Translations under genes and position numbers: made by a program | Notes under the pieces: generated by a model | Seen by the model: the letters and a program-made list of their open reading frames with translations, nothing else | Told to the model about the DNA's origin: nothing | Database searches by the model: none | In this document: positions 1-9,231 of the stretch, piece after piece | Numbering within the stretch: the stretch's first letter is position 1 | Layout: each line of letters starts with the position of its first letter | Origin: Acidobacteriota bacterium | Lineage (GTDB): Bacteria > Acidobacteriota > Terriglobia > Terriglobales > Acidobacteriaceae | Assembly: GCA_016196065.1 (NCBI GenBank) | Contig: JACPYL010000010.1 | Span: 310,001 to 374,000, forward strand | DNA length: 64,000 nt | Direction of reading: 5' to 3'

Positions 1-2925
1 AACAACAGCGCGACTGCGACCGTCACAGTCGGCACTGGAACCAGCGCCGACGTCTCGATCACGAAGTCGGCATCCCCCAGTCCGGTGAATCAGGGCAATC
101 TGCTGACCTACACGCTGATCGTTACCAACAACGGACCTGCCAGCGCGACCAACGTGACCGCCGTTGACGTGTTGCCGTCATCGCTGAAATTCATTTCGGC
201 GACCACCAATGTCGGGAGTTGTTCGCAGGCAGCCAACACCGTCACCTGCCAGCTCTTGACGATGGCGAACGCGGCGACCGCCACCATCAGTATCGTGGTT
301 ACGCCTCTGAGTTCGACGGTCGTAACCAACTCGGCGATGGTGACTGCCGATCAGACCGATGGTACTGCCGGAAACAATGTCGCTAGTGCGACCACGCTGG
401 TCACGGCTCCCACAGGTATTCATCTGCAATCGTTGACCGCCGAGGCAACTTCCCAGGGCGTCGTAATGCGCTGGAAGACGGCGGGAGAACTGAACAATCT
501 CGGCTTCAATGTGTATCGCGAGCAGGATGGCGAACGCGTGCGCCTGAATCCCACGCTGGTGGCGGGATCGGCTTTGATGATGCGCGGCTATCTGGAAAAA
601 CATGCCGGTAAGAGCTACGTGTGGATCGATCCATCGGCCAGTCCGGGCAGTTCTTACTGGCTGGAAGATGTGGATCTCAATGGGGAGCGCACGTTCCACG
701 GCCCGGTGACCGCGAGCCTGACAGGATTTTCGGCGCGCGCTGTTGCCTCGCCGACCATGAGTGAATTTGCATCGCGTACGGCGACCGCTGCTCCTGCGAG
801 TCGAGTGGTCGAGAATGCGCAGAGACTGGGTGCGCCTGCACCCGGGCAGTCGGACCTGCAATTCGATCTGGCCGCGCATTTCGCGGTCAAGATCATGGTT
901 GACCACGAAGGCTGGTACCGAGTTACGCAGCCCGAACTGGTCGCGGCAGGATGGAGTGGCAACGCTGATGCGAGCAAGCTGCGATTGTTCGCCGAGGCAG
1001 TGGAGCAGCCGATTCTGGTTACCGGCGCGGATAACGGACAATTTGGTTCGATGGCGGCGATCGAGTTCTACGCCACCGGCATGGACACGCCCTTCACGGG
1101 CACACGCGCCTACTGGCTGATTGCCGGAGACCAGGCTGGGTTGCGTGTCGGCAGCTTCAACGAATTGCCAAGTGGATCAAACTATCCGCAGCAGATTACG
1201 CAAACCGTGGAACTCCGCCAGCGCTCCACCTATTTCGCGGCGCTCATCAATTCTGCCGACAACAACTTCTTCGGCGCGCTGGTTTCGTCCACACCGATTG
1301 ATCAGGCGATTGCGACTCCGCATGTGTCGGCGAGCGGTAATTCGTCTCCGCGCTTCGAGCTGGTACTCCAGGGCGTTGGAGACGGCGTACCACACAACGT
1401 GAAGGTCGCACTGAATGGTCTCGACCTCGGACGCATAGCGTTCTCCGGACAGACGCAGGGCAAACTAGTCGTGAACCTGGCGCCAGGTTTGCTGCTGGAT
1501 TCAAATACGGTGACGCTCACCGCGCAGGACGGCGACAGCGATATCAGCCTGGTAGACCACATCACCATTACCTATCCACGCAGCGTCGCTGCGGACGACG
1601 ATCATCTCAGGCTTACGACGCGAGCCGGTACGCCGTTGCAGATTGCGAATTTCCAGGAAACGACGGTCCGCGTCTTCGACATCACGGCGGCCACAAAGCC
1701 CGTGGAATTGGCGACACGCATGGTGTCGGGTGGTGACGGTTCTTACGCGGTGCAGGTACAAGTGCCCTTCTCGCCTTCTGGCAAACATACGCTTCTTGCG
1801 CTCGGAGCGAGCCAGATCGCCAAGGCGGCGCAGTTGGTGGCGAACCAGCCATCGCAGTGGCACAGCCCGCAAGCGGGAGCCCAGGTCGTTGTGATAGCGC
1901 ATCCATCGCTTGCGGATGGGATTGCTCCGCTCGCCGATCTACGCCGTCAACAGGGCCGCACAGTCTCGGTCGTTCTTACAGACGACATCTATGACGAATT
2001 CAGCTTTGGCGAACGCAATCCGCAGGCGATCCGCGACTTCCTGCAAACCGCGACGAAAAACTGGACCACCAAGCCGAAGTATCTGCTCCTGACCGGAGAT
2101 GCATCCATCGATCCGCGCAACTTCCTGGGTTTTGGAGATTTCGATTTCGTTCCAACACGCATCATTCCGACCGCAGGGTTGATGACTGCTTCGGACGACT
2201 GGTACTCCGACTTCAATAACACTGGGTTGCCGTCGCTTGCTACGGGTCGATTGCCGGTTCGCACCGCCGGAGACCTGAGCACCGTCGTGTCCAAGATCAT
2301 CAACTACGAAACTGGAAATGACTCCGGTTCGTGGACCGGCCAGGCGCTCCTCGTCGCCGACCGCAACGACACCGCTGATTTCACCGCCGACACGCAGAAG
2401 ATTGCCGCGCTGTTGCCGCCTTCGATCCAGGCGACCCAGATCATTACCAGCAATCTCGATCCTGACACGGCGCGCGCTGAGGTGCAGAACGCGCTCAACG
2501 CTGGACAACTGCTGGTGAATTACCTTGGCCACGGCTCGGTTCAAGTCTGGTCCGGAGACACGCTGCTGGATGATACGTCGGCCGCCGCGCTCACGAACGG
2601 TTCCCGGTTGCCGGTATTCCTGACCTTTGACTGTCTGAACGGATTCTTCCAGGATGTCTACACGCAAAGCTTGTCGGAGGCTCTACTCCTCAATAGTCAG
2701 GGCGGCGCGGTAGCCGTCATATCGTCCTCGGCGTTGACGGATGCGCAGCCCCAGGCTCTACTCGATCGCAAGCTGGTGCAGGCCCTGATGCAGAACATTG
2801 CTCCGACACTCGGCGATGCATTCGTGCAAGCGAAGTCCGGTATCAAAGCCAAGGACGTCCGCAAGACTTACCTTTTGTTTGGCGATCCGCTCCTGAAATT
2901 GAAAACGCCCGCGCCGCGGAACTAA
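1..2925 (+). CDS. Gingipain-like peptidase C25 with DUF11 repeat (5' truncated)
   Basis: The reading frame is open from base 1, so the gene begins upstream; 974 codons are visible. The N-terminal part (about residues 18-115) is a DUF11-type adhesive repeat, preceded by what looks like the end of another repeat (NNSATATVTV). A fibronectin-III-like segment follows (about 120-240). The C-terminal third is a peptidase family C25 domain: YLLLTGDASIDPRNF, then YLGHGS with the expected catalytic His at codon 844, then FDCLNGFF with the expected nucleophile Cys at codon 878, ending in LLFGDPLL. Gingipains cleave after Arg or Lys; the specificity here cannot be read. No type IX secretion C-terminal domain is visible. 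It is probably a large secreted or surface protease. The family call is solid; the function is inferred. Confidence 0.85.
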   Translation, partial: NNSATATVTVGTGTSADVSITKSASPSPVNQGNLLTYTLIVTNNGPASATNVTAVDVLPSSLKFISATTNVGSCSQAANTVTCQLLTMANAATATISIVVTPLSSTVVTNSAMVTADQTDGTAGNNVASATTLVTAPTGIHLQSLTAEATSQGVVMRWKTAGELNNLGFNVYREQDGERVRLNPTLVAGSALMMRGYLEKHAGKSYVWIDPSASPGSSYWLEDVDLNGERTFHGPVTASLTGFSARAVASPTMSEFASRTATAAPASRVVENAQRLGAPAPGQSDLQFDLAAHFAVKIMVDHEGWYRVTQPELVAAGWSGNADASKLRLFAEAVEQPILVTGADNGQFGSMAAIEFYATGMDTPFTGTRAYWLIAGDQAGLRVGSFNELPSGSNYPQQITQTVELRQRSTYFAALINSADNNFFGALVSSTPIDQAIATPHVSASGNSSPRFELVLQGVGDGVPHNVKVALNGLDLGRIAFSGQTQGKLVVNLAPGLLLDSNTVTLTAQDGDSDISLVDHITITYPRSVAADDDHLRLTTRAGTPLQIANFQETTVRVFDITAATKPVELATRMVSGGDGSYAVQVQVPFSPSGKHTLLALGASQIAKAAQLVANQPSQWHSPQAGAQVVVIAHPSLADGIAPLADLRRQQGRTVSVVLTDDIYDEFSFGERNPQAIRDFLQTATKNWTTKPKYLLLTGDASIDPRNFLGFGDFDFVPTRIIPTAGLMTASDDWYSDFNNTGLPSLATGRLPVRTAGDLSTVVSKIINYETGNDSGSWTGQALLVADRNDTADFTADTQKIAALLPPSIQATQIITSNLDPDTARAEVQNALNAGQLLVNYLGHGSVQVWSGDTLLDDTSAAALTNGSRLPVFLTFDCLNGFFQDVYTQSLSEALLLNSQGGAVAVISSSALTDAQPQALLDRKLVQALMQNIAPTLGDAFVQAKSGIKAKDVRKTYLLFGDPLLKLKTPAPRN

Positions 2926-3044
2926 GTCGAAAATTCAGTAAGTGCCGGCCCACTGCTCCGTAACGGCTCAACGTAGTAATCGGACTAAATTCGTGCACTA
3001 ACAGTGCAAAACCTCTCATACTGTTTTCGCTTCTCGAAACGAGC

Positions 3045-3050
3045 TATACT
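3045..3050 (+). promoter_or_regulatory. Putative -10 element (TATACT) before HAF-repeat gene
   Basis: TATACT lies 32 bases before the preferred start codon at 3083. No good -35 hexamer is visible at 16-18 bases upstream. A small palindrome (CTCG-AAA-CGAG, 3033-3043) sits in the spacer region and could be an operator. This is a weak call from sequence alone. Confidence 0.3.
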
Positions 3051-3082
3051 CGCGCGCTCGAAAGTCAATGAGGAGTAATGAG

Positions 3083-4336
3083 ATGAACATCCGAAATCTG
3101 GCCCTGACAGCGGTGTTTGCGCTGTGTTCGCTGGCTGCACTCGCGGTAAACCACGATCCAAAAATCATCATTCACGGCACCGGTTCGGGCGGAGCGCCCA
3201 CCCAGTGTCCTCCCGCTGGGTGCTTACCGGTAGGAACGCATTTCACCTTTAGTGTGAATCACAATGGCGGCACGCCATTACAGTTCAACAACGCATCTGG
3301 ACAAGACTGGACCGCGCTAACCCTCACCGAAACGGGTGTGGCCGCCGAGGACGTGACTTGTAAGCAGACCGTATTCCTTATTTGCACCGTGACCGCGCTC
3401 GACAATGGTGCGACGCAGATTGTCTTGTCCGGAGTGAGGGGGCTGAATCTCCGCAACGGAATTCCTGCCGGTTCGAATTTTTCCATTGGATTCGGTTGCG
3501 TGCAACGCATTTGCTGGCCGCGCGGCCTGCATTTCGACGCGCAAGCCAGCACGGCTTTTGCGACCATTGACTATCCCGGAGCCACAGCCACGTTCGTGTA
3601 CGGGATCAACAACGCCGGCGATATGGTGGGTGCTTACATCGATGACGGCGAAGGTACACACGGATTCCTTCTGAGCCACGGTCTATTTACGACCATCGAT
3701 TTTCCGGATAGTTCGCTGAGTGTAGCCTCCGGAATCAACAATCACGGGGATATCGCCGGCCAATACAACGACTGGGAGGGCCACGGCCACGGTTTCGTGC
3801 TTAGTGGAGGCGAGTTCACGACGGTAGATATCGGGCCGGGCTACCAGACGTTCCCCACCGCGATTGACGACTTCGGAGACTTAGTAGGCTTCTGCACCGA
3901 CTCCGAATTCAATTTTCACGGTTGCATCGCATTTGATGGCCCGTTGACGCTGTTCGATTATCCCGGGGCGTCAGCTTCGTTGGCGTTGGGAGTCAGTTTC
4001 AACGGGCTCAGCATTGTCGGCGGATACGGTACCGATGGCGGATCCACCTTCGACCACGGCTACCTGTATCAGGATGGGGAGTTCAGTCAAATCGATTTCC
4101 CTGGCAATCCGACGGTTGCGTTTGGCGTGAATGTGCCGGGTGAAATTGTCGGCAACTATTGGATCCCGCCGTCCAACACACCGAATGGTTTCTCGCTGAT
4201 TTCCGGCACCTACACGACGACGAATATTCCCGGAGCGCTGCAGACCAATCCCATCAACCTGAATGACTCGGGCCAAGTTGTGGGCTGGTACGTGGACTCG
4301 AGCAACCGGACACACGGCTACACGACAAGCAACTGA
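3083..4336 (+). CDS. Secreted HAF-repeat protein
   Basis: 417 residues from the ATG at 3083, which has AGGAG at 3071-3075 seven bases upstream; an in-frame ATG at 3068 lies before that ribosome site and is less likely. A signal peptide spans about residues 1-22. From residue ~160 onward there are five or six copies of a unit with alternating blocks such as TIDYPGATATFVYGINNAGD and GFLLSHGLFTTIDFP. This is the HAF family extracellular repeat (named for a His-Ala-Phe motif), common in acidobacterial secreted proteins and of unknown function. The N-terminal 150 residues contain paired cysteines (CPPAGC, CKQ..CTV) and may be a separate beta domain. A second HAF protein lies at 25471-26343. No enzymatic motif is visible. 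Confidence 0.8.
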   Translation: MNIRNLALTAVFALCSLAALAVNHDPKIIIHGTGSGGAPTQCPPAGCLPVGTHFTFSVNHNGGTPLQFNNASGQDWTALTLTETGVAAEDVTCKQTVFLICTVTALDNGATQIVLSGVRGLNLRNGIPAGSNFSIGFGCVQRICWPRGLHFDAQASTAFATIDYPGATATFVYGINNAGDMVGAYIDDGEGTHGFLLSHGLFTTIDFPDSSLSVASGINNHGDIAGQYNDWEGHGHGFVLSGGEFTTVDIGPGYQTFPTAIDDFGDLVGFCTDSEFNFHGCIAFDGPLTLFDYPGASASLALGVSFNGLSIVGGYGTDGGSTFDHGYLYQDGEFSQIDFPGNPTVAFGVNVPGEIVGNYWIPPSNTPNGFSLISGTYTTTNIPGALQTNPINLNDSGQVVGWYVDSSNRTHGYTTSN

Positions 4337-4465
4337 CGATTGACGGCTCGGGAGCCTGCCGCAAGCAACGCATCGCATGTGGTGCGCGGCTTGCGTGCGG
4401 CTCCCAGCATTTTCTCGTCGTCAGTGTTGATGGCTGGTGCCCGAGCATGTAGACTTTGGGGCGCC

Positions 4466-4936
4466 ATGATCACACATCGAATCGCTGTCGTGTCTCTTGC
4501 CATTCTGCTGGCGGGTTGTAGCCGCTCGAAAACCGTATCCACACCCAACGGAAACGTAAAAGTCGAAGAAAACGGGAACCAGTCGACCGTTACCGTCACC
4601 GGGGACAACGGCGCAAAAATGACCATTGCCTCGGAAGGCACCAAGCTTCCGGACGACTATCCCAAAGATGTTCCAGTGGTCAGCGGCGCCAAGATCGTCA
4701 TGGCCACTTCTGCAACGGACGGTTCCAGCCTGATTATCGAATCTCCCGATAGCTTCGACAAAACTGTTGCCTTCTACAAAAAAGCGCTTGCCGACGGCGG
4801 ATGGAAGAGCGATGCCACGGTCGCAGCGGAAAAAATGACCATGTATTCCGCCACCAAGGACACGCGCCACTTGGTCATCCAGGTCAGCGAGTCGGAAGGC
4901 AAATGCTCCGTCACGCAGAGTGTCGGGAAGAAATAG
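4466..4936 (+). CDS. Putative lipoprotein, unknown function
   Basis: 156 residues from the ATG at 4466. The N-terminus is a lipoprotein signal with lipobox LAGC (Cys at about residue 17), so the mature protein is probably anchored in the membrane. The middle has a short beta-rich Thr/Val stretch; the C-terminal 100 residues (from LPDDYPKDVPVV to the end) look like a compact alpha/beta domain with an FYKKALADGGW motif. That motif recurs in uncharacterised acidobacterial lipoproteins as I remember them. The in-frame extension back to 4340 has no signal sequence and no ribosome site, so I reject it. It converges on the kinase gene with an 17-base gap. No function can be assigned. Confidence 0.72.
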   Translation: MITHRIAVVSLAILLAGCSRSKTVSTPNGNVKVEENGNQSTVTVTGDNGAKMTIASEGTKLPDDYPKDVPVVSGAKIVMATSATDGSSLIIESPDSFDKTVAFYKKALADGGWKSDATVAAEKMTMYSATKDTRHLVIQVSESEGKCSVTQSVGKK

Positions 4937-4953
4937 CAGGGAAGCGGCGCTCG

Positions 4954-7590
4954 TTACTTCTCGATTGCCGACGTCCAGTTGAGTAGGACGGAGAGCGGGG
5001 CGGCGTTGGATTCGTCGATCTGGGTCGCGATCAGGAATCTCTGTCCGTCGGCGCTCACGGCGTAGGAATACGTGTCCTGCGAGGAGATTGGTTGCCGCCT
5101 GTGCGTTTGAAATAACGCTACGGGAGAGCCCGATTCGAAGCTTGCGCCCATCGAGACGGGCGCTGCCATCATCTTGGAGTCCTGCGACAAGAAGAACAAT
5201 TCCTTCCCGTCTTTTCGCCATCTTGGTTCGGAACCGCCGCCGCTCGAGACCTGCCATTTCCCGTTCCCGCCCGGGAAGGGAGTGACGTAAATTTCCAGGC
5301 TACCTGACTCGTTCGACGCGTAGGCCACCCATCGGCCATCGGGAGAGAACTGTGCGCCTTTTACAACCCATCCCTGGACGAGCGGCTTCTGCGTGCGCTC
5401 CGGCATCGTCAGATACCACAATTCATTACTCCGCCGGGTGAGGATGGACTTGCCGTCAGGCGACCAGTCCAGCGAATTGAATGCACTCTCCCCCGCTTGC
5501 GCAATCTCCTCCTCGGCGCCGGAGCCGTCCGCATTCTTTCGATACAGGCGGAAGTTGAGGCTGCGGTTGGAACTGAATGCCAGCTGCTTGTTGTCGGGAT
5601 TCCAGACCGGAGTTGTATCCAACGCGGGATCGAAAGTGAGTCGGGTCGTGGCATCGCGAGCCGGATCCTGCACCCAGACGTCGATGTTGCGGCCATCCTG
5701 ATCGGTCTGGTCGGTGGCGATCTTGCGCCCGTCGGGTGAGAGCTGAACGTTGTTGTACCAGGAGGGCTTGCCGGCAGTTCCCGCAGGCTTTCCGCTGCGG
5801 TCAAACCATGTCAACTGCGAGAGGTAGACGCCTCTTCCGGTCTGTGCGATCAGTGTCTCGGGGCCGGCAACACTGAAAGCGGCGCGGTAGACCTGGGGAA
5901 AATACAAAACCTCGTCGCTGATCGTATGCGGCTCACCGGTCAGCACGAATTTCCCCAAATCAAACGACTGTGCCACCAGAGTCTTGTCACGCATGTACAA
6001 GAGGTAGCCGGGATCGGAATAGAACGCGTTGGCACTGGCGCTTACGATGAAACGTTTTTCGCTGGTATCGAGCGATCCGACAAAAATTGCGTTGATACCC
6101 GGCCTGCCACTGAAATTCGCGGCCAGGTAAAGGAAATGTTTTCCGTCCGGCAGGAACACGGGCCAGCGATGGCCAACCTCGGAACGAGCGGTGTCGACCT
6201 TTGACACTTGCGTTGTACTGCCTCCCGCCGACGGCACCCGAAGCAAAGGCCCCAAAGCGTCGGGCGAGAAGATGATGGTACCCTCGCGATTCCAGGCACC
6301 GCCGCGGCCGTTCGGGGCGTCGCACAATACCTGGACCTGTCCTCCAGAGACATCGATCTTCCTGAGCTTTCCGGCCGCGAAGAATCCAAGCGATCTCCCG
6401 TCCGGCGACCAGAAGGGATAGCTCGCTCCGTGTGTGCCTTCCAGGGGAATCGTCTTGCGGCTGCCCACTTCATAGGTCCACAACATGTAATCGCTCGCCG
6501 TGGAGGAGTACCCAACCATGGCCAGCATGCGACCGTCGGCCGACAAGGCGACGTCGTTCGGGGCAAATGGAACGGCCGCGTGAAAATACATCGCGGGCAA
6601 TTGCCGATGTGCCGTCTTCCACCAGAGAGCACTTCCGATGATCAGCAGCAAGAGACATGCCGCGGCCATCACCCAACCGGCGCGATTCCATGTTCCCCGG
6701 GCAACAGAACTGTTGTCACCCGTTGCCTGTGGACCTTCGCCGATCCATTTCAACTGTTCGGCGAGATCGCTGGCGCTTTGCCAGCGGTCTTCAGGATCCT
6801 TGGCCAGGCATTTTTTGACGACTCGTTCAAGTCCAGCCGGTGTCATGGGCTGTAATGCAGCCATGGGCGGGGGATCTGTCGTCAGAATGGAAGCGATCAA
6901 ACTGGCACGGCTCTTGCCGCTGAACGCGGGCTTGCCAGTCGCCATTTCGTAAATCAATTCGCCGAGCGCAAAAAGATCGGCGCGATGATCCGCTTCCTTG
7001 CCTTCCAGTTGTTCGGGAGCCATGTATTGGAACGTTCCCACCAGCATGCCTTCGGTGGTGAGCTTGGCGTTCTCCACCGTCATCTCAGTGAGAGCGGCGG
7101 CAAGAGGCGCCGGGCCAGAATGCTTGGCAAGACCGAAGTCCATCAACTTGGCTCCGGACTTGGTCAGCATGACGTTAGCGGGTTTCAAATCGCGGTGGAC
7201 GAATCCCAGCTTATGCGCCTTGGCGAGTGCGTCGGCAATTTGCGCCCCGATACGAAGTGTCTGGTCTGGCGGCAGTGGTCCCTTCTGCAACTTGTGCTCA
7301 AGCGTTTCGCCGTCCACCAGTTCCATGACGATGAAGTCCACCCCATCCTGGTGTCCGATATCGTGGAGGGTGCAGATGTGGGGATGCGAAAGCTTGGAAA
7401 CGGCTTTGGCTTCGCGGTCCAGCCGCTGCCTCAGGTTCGGATCGGAGGAAAGGTTAGCGGGCAGGACCTTGATCGCGACATCGCGCTCGAGACGAGTGTC
7501 CCGCGCGCGATAAACTTCTCCCATGCCGCCAGCGCCCAGGGGTGACTGGATTTCGTAGGGGCCGAGTTTCGTGCCAGAGGTTAGAGGCAT
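4954..7590 (-). CDS. Ser/Thr protein kinase with TolB-like propeller
   Basis: 878 residues from the ATG at 7590. The cytosolic Hanks-type kinase domain is residues ~12-275: glycine loop GAGGMGEV (19-26), ATP lysine K41, catalytic loop HRDLKPAN (D134), DFG D151, and an APEQ activation segment. One membrane helix follows (about 302-322), then an extracytoplasmic region of WD40-like/PD40 repeats (SPDGR, FSPDGRWVAYAS), as in TolB. All kinase catalytic residues are present, so it should be active; the propeller is presumably the sensor. This fusion is expanded in Acidobacteriota. A TTG 12 bases further upstream is in frame, but TATAAT overlaps it, so I prefer the ATG. It converges on the lipoprotein gene. 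Confidence 0.9.
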   Translation of the reverse strand: MPLTSGTKLGPYEIQSPLGAGGMGEVYRARDTRLERDVAIKVLPANLSSDPNLRQRLDREAKAVSKLSHPHICTLHDIGHQDGVDFIVMELVDGETLEHKLQKGPLPPDQTLRIGAQIADALAKAHKLGFVHRDLKPANVMLTKSGAKLMDFGLAKHSGPAPLAAALTEMTVENAKLTTEGMLVGTFQYMAPEQLEGKEADHRADLFALGELIYEMATGKPAFSGKSRASLIASILTTDPPPMAALQPMTPAGLERVVKKCLAKDPEDRWQSASDLAEQLKWIGEGPQATGDNSSVARGTWNRAGWVMAAACLLLLIIGSALWWKTAHRQLPAMYFHAAVPFAPNDVALSADGRMLAMVGYSSTASDYMLWTYEVGSRKTIPLEGTHGASYPFWSPDGRSLGFFAAGKLRKIDVSGGQVQVLCDAPNGRGGAWNREGTIIFSPDALGPLLRVPSAGGSTTQVSKVDTARSEVGHRWPVFLPDGKHFLYLAANFSGRPGINAIFVGSLDTSEKRFIVSASANAFYSDPGYLLYMRDKTLVAQSFDLGKFVLTGEPHTISDEVLYFPQVYRAAFSVAGPETLIAQTGRGVYLSQLTWFDRSGKPAGTAGKPSWYNNVQLSPDGRKIATDQTDQDGRNIDVWVQDPARDATTRLTFDPALDTTPVWNPDNKQLAFSSNRSLNFRLYRKNADGSGAEEEIAQAGESAFNSLDWSPDGKSILTRRSNELWYLTMPERTQKPLVQGWVVKGAQFSPDGRWVAYASNESGSLEIYVTPFPGGNGKWQVSSGGGSEPRWRKDGKELFFLSQDSKMMAAPVSMGASFESGSPVALFQTHRRQPISSQDTYSYAVSADGQRFLIATQIDESNAAPLSVLLNWTSAIEK

Positions 7591-7601
7591 TCGCGGGCGC
7601 A

Positions 7602-7607
7602 ATTATA
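7602..7607 (-). promoter_or_regulatory. Putative -10 box TATAAT, nearly leaderless kinase transcript
   Basis: A perfect TATAAT on the minus strand ends 11 bases before the kinase ATG at 7590. Transcription starting at the usual 6-7 bases downstream would leave a leader of only about five bases and no Shine-Dalgarno site. No clear -35 hexamer is seen. Confidence 0.4.
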
Positions 7608-7734
7608 GCCCGAATCCGGCGGCAGGCATCCCGGTCGAGTTGCGGAGTGCGTGCCTTCTCGTGCACGATGGTAGGAACAAAACTATCGGTCGTATCCGGG
7701 TTTATATTCTGGGTCTCGAGGAGCAGGTTCTCAC

Positions 7735-8871
7735 ATGAGCTTTCGACGGGCGGCGCGCGCCGCGTTCGCGGCGAGAAGTCGCGCTTACTGGATGGCGGTT
7801 GGGTGCACTCTTGTTCTCGCCGGACTTTCCGCCTCGTGCGGCAATTCCTCTCATTCGTCCTCGGCCAGCCACAATGCCTATGTCAGTTTGCCGGTCAAGG
7901 GTTCGGTGGCCTTGCTGCACGTGAACGACTCTACCGGCGTGATGAGCCTGGGTCAGCAAACACCGCAGGTGCTGGGGCTTTCGCCGAAGGGTATTGCCCT
8001 TGATCCAAGCAAGAAGTTTCTCTATGTGGGGAATTCGGCCGCAAATACCCTGTCGATCTTCAATGTCGCGAGCGATGGAACACTGGTGCTCACCGGGGAC
8101 GCAATTCCGATAGCGGCGGGTCCACTGACGCTGGCGATCGATGCATCCGGCAAGTATCTATTGATGACGAACACTTTTGACGACAGCTTCTCGGTGTACT
8201 CGCTGAGCACGCCCGGAGCCCCCGCGCTCGTCGCAACGACTCCACTGGGTTCCAGGACAGCGCCTACGGAGATGACGATCTCTCCGTCCAGCAATTTCGT
8301 TTACATCACGCTTTCGGGAGCGGACTTGATTGTTGCCTACTCGCTGGACAGTGCGACCGGAGCGGTAACGCCGGTCCCGGGATCTCCGTTTTCCGCAGGT
8401 CGGGGTCTGTCCGGGATGGCGGTCGACACTGGAAGCAAGTACTTGTACGTTGCCAACAACTCCGATGCCACCGTCTCTGCTTTTTCCATCAACTCCGGGA
8501 CCGGTGCATTAACTCAGATTTCGGGGTCGCCCTATGGACTCGGGACGGCGACAGCGCCGAGAGCGATTGCAATCGATCCTTCGACCGCGTTTCTCTACGT
8601 TGCCAACCAGGGAACAAATAACGTCGCCGCGTTTGCCATCACTTCGGGAACAGGACAATTGACCACGATCACCGGTTCGCCCTACTCGACCGGCACTGGA
8701 CCCGTCCTCATTGTTGCCGAGCCCACGGGAAAGTATCTCTACACTGGGAACCAGACAAGCTCGAATATCACCGGATTTTCGTACGATTCGACCACCGGGA
8801 AGCTGACAACCATTACAGGGTCGCCCTTTACGACTGGCTCCGCACCGGGCGGCTTGACGATCGCACACTGA
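7735..8871 (+). CDS. Lactonase-like seven-bladed propeller lipoprotein
   Basis: 378 residues. The N-terminus is long and Arg-rich, then a hydrophobic stretch ends in lipobox-like LSASC (about residue 35), so lipid anchoring is likely. The rest is a beta-propeller of YVTN/lactonase (PF10282) type, with repeats of about 45 residues containing KFLYVGNSAANTLSIF, KYLYVANNSDATVSAF and FLYVANQGTNNVAAF, each followed by GTGQLTTITGSPY-like turns. 6-phosphogluconolactonase belongs to this family, but the acidobacterial secreted members are mostly uncharacterised. I see no catalytic residues that would justify an enzyme name. It runs divergently from the kinase gene. About 190 bases downstream lies a strong terminator. 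Confidence 0.82.
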   Translation: MSFRRAARAAFAARSRAYWMAVGCTLVLAGLSASCGNSSHSSSASHNAYVSLPVKGSVALLHVNDSTGVMSLGQQTPQVLGLSPKGIALDPSKKFLYVGNSAANTLSIFNVASDGTLVLTGDAIPIAAGPLTLAIDASGKYLLMTNTFDDSFSVYSLSTPGAPALVATTPLGSRTAPTEMTISPSSNFVYITLSGADLIVAYSLDSATGAVTPVPGSPFSAGRGLSGMAVDTGSKYLYVANNSDATVSAFSINSGTGALTQISGSPYGLGTATAPRAIAIDPSTAFLYVANQGTNNVAAFAITSGTGQLTTITGSPYSTGTGPVLIVAEPTGKYLYTGNQTSSNITGFSYDSTTGKLTTITGSPFTTGSAPGGLTIAH

Positions 8872-8956
8872 CCCTACCCAGCGGTCAGCGGTTTTTCGTT
8901 GTGTAACTACTATCGCGTTCATAGATAGCCGTGTTATGCGTGTGTTTTCTGTAAGT

Positions 8957-9107
8957 TAGACTACTAGCACGTTGGTGGAATGTCCTTGGCACCCGCGTGC
9001 TATTTTCAGATTTACAAGAGAGACTTACATTCGTAAGCGAGCAGTTCTGGGGGAGGGCTGCCCGGGCGTCCTGGATTCGAAAGAATCCGGACGCCTGTTT
9101 AATTTTT
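8957..9107 (+). ncRNA. Candidate structured small RNA of four stem-loops
   Basis: Between two convergent genes, four hairpins follow each other on the plus strand. SL1 is TAGCACG/CGTGCTA (8965-8971 with 8996-9002) enclosing GGTG/CACC (8974-8977 with 8990-8993). SL2 is CTTAC/GTAAG with a four-base loop (9024-9037). SL3 is GCAG/CTGC (9041-9061). SL4 is a strong terminator (9065-9107). A possible -10 (TAGACT, 8957-8962) has only a weak -35 (TTATGC) 17 bases upstream. The segment has no coding frame with a ribosome site. It is either an independent small RNA or a structured 3' UTR of the lactonase-like gene. No gene follows on the plus strand, so it is not a riboswitch. It matches no RNA family I recognise. 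Confidence 0.4.
9065..9107 (+). terminator. Rho-independent terminator
   Basis: A 13-bp stem (GGCGTCC/GGACGCC plus GGATTC/GAATCC, one bulged T at 9072) with a GAAA loop at 9079-9082 is followed by TGTTTAATTTTT. It ends the transcript from the lactonase-like gene and/or the candidate small RNA. Confidence 0.85.
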
Positions 9108-9231
9108 AGGCCCCGGTATCGTTCCACCGAACTCACCTCAGCAATTCCTCACCGCCCAATCCCACATACTCAGGCCAAGCGCGGAGTCGTCCAAAGCGCG
9201 AGCGTGCGTCTCAGGGAATTTTCTGTTTCGG

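Noticed and set aside
178-1041. Long minus-strand open frame opposite the C25 peptidase gene
   Set aside because: No ribosome site, no recognisable motif, and it mirrors a strongly supported plus-strand gene.
9071-9090. tRNA T-arm-like GATTCGAA
   Set aside because: It is the loop of the terminator hairpin; no acceptor or anticodon arms surround it.
8957-9107. 6S RNA or a riboswitch for the stem-loop region
   Set aside because: 6S folds as one long hairpin with a central bubble; this region has several separate stems, and no gene follows on the same strand.
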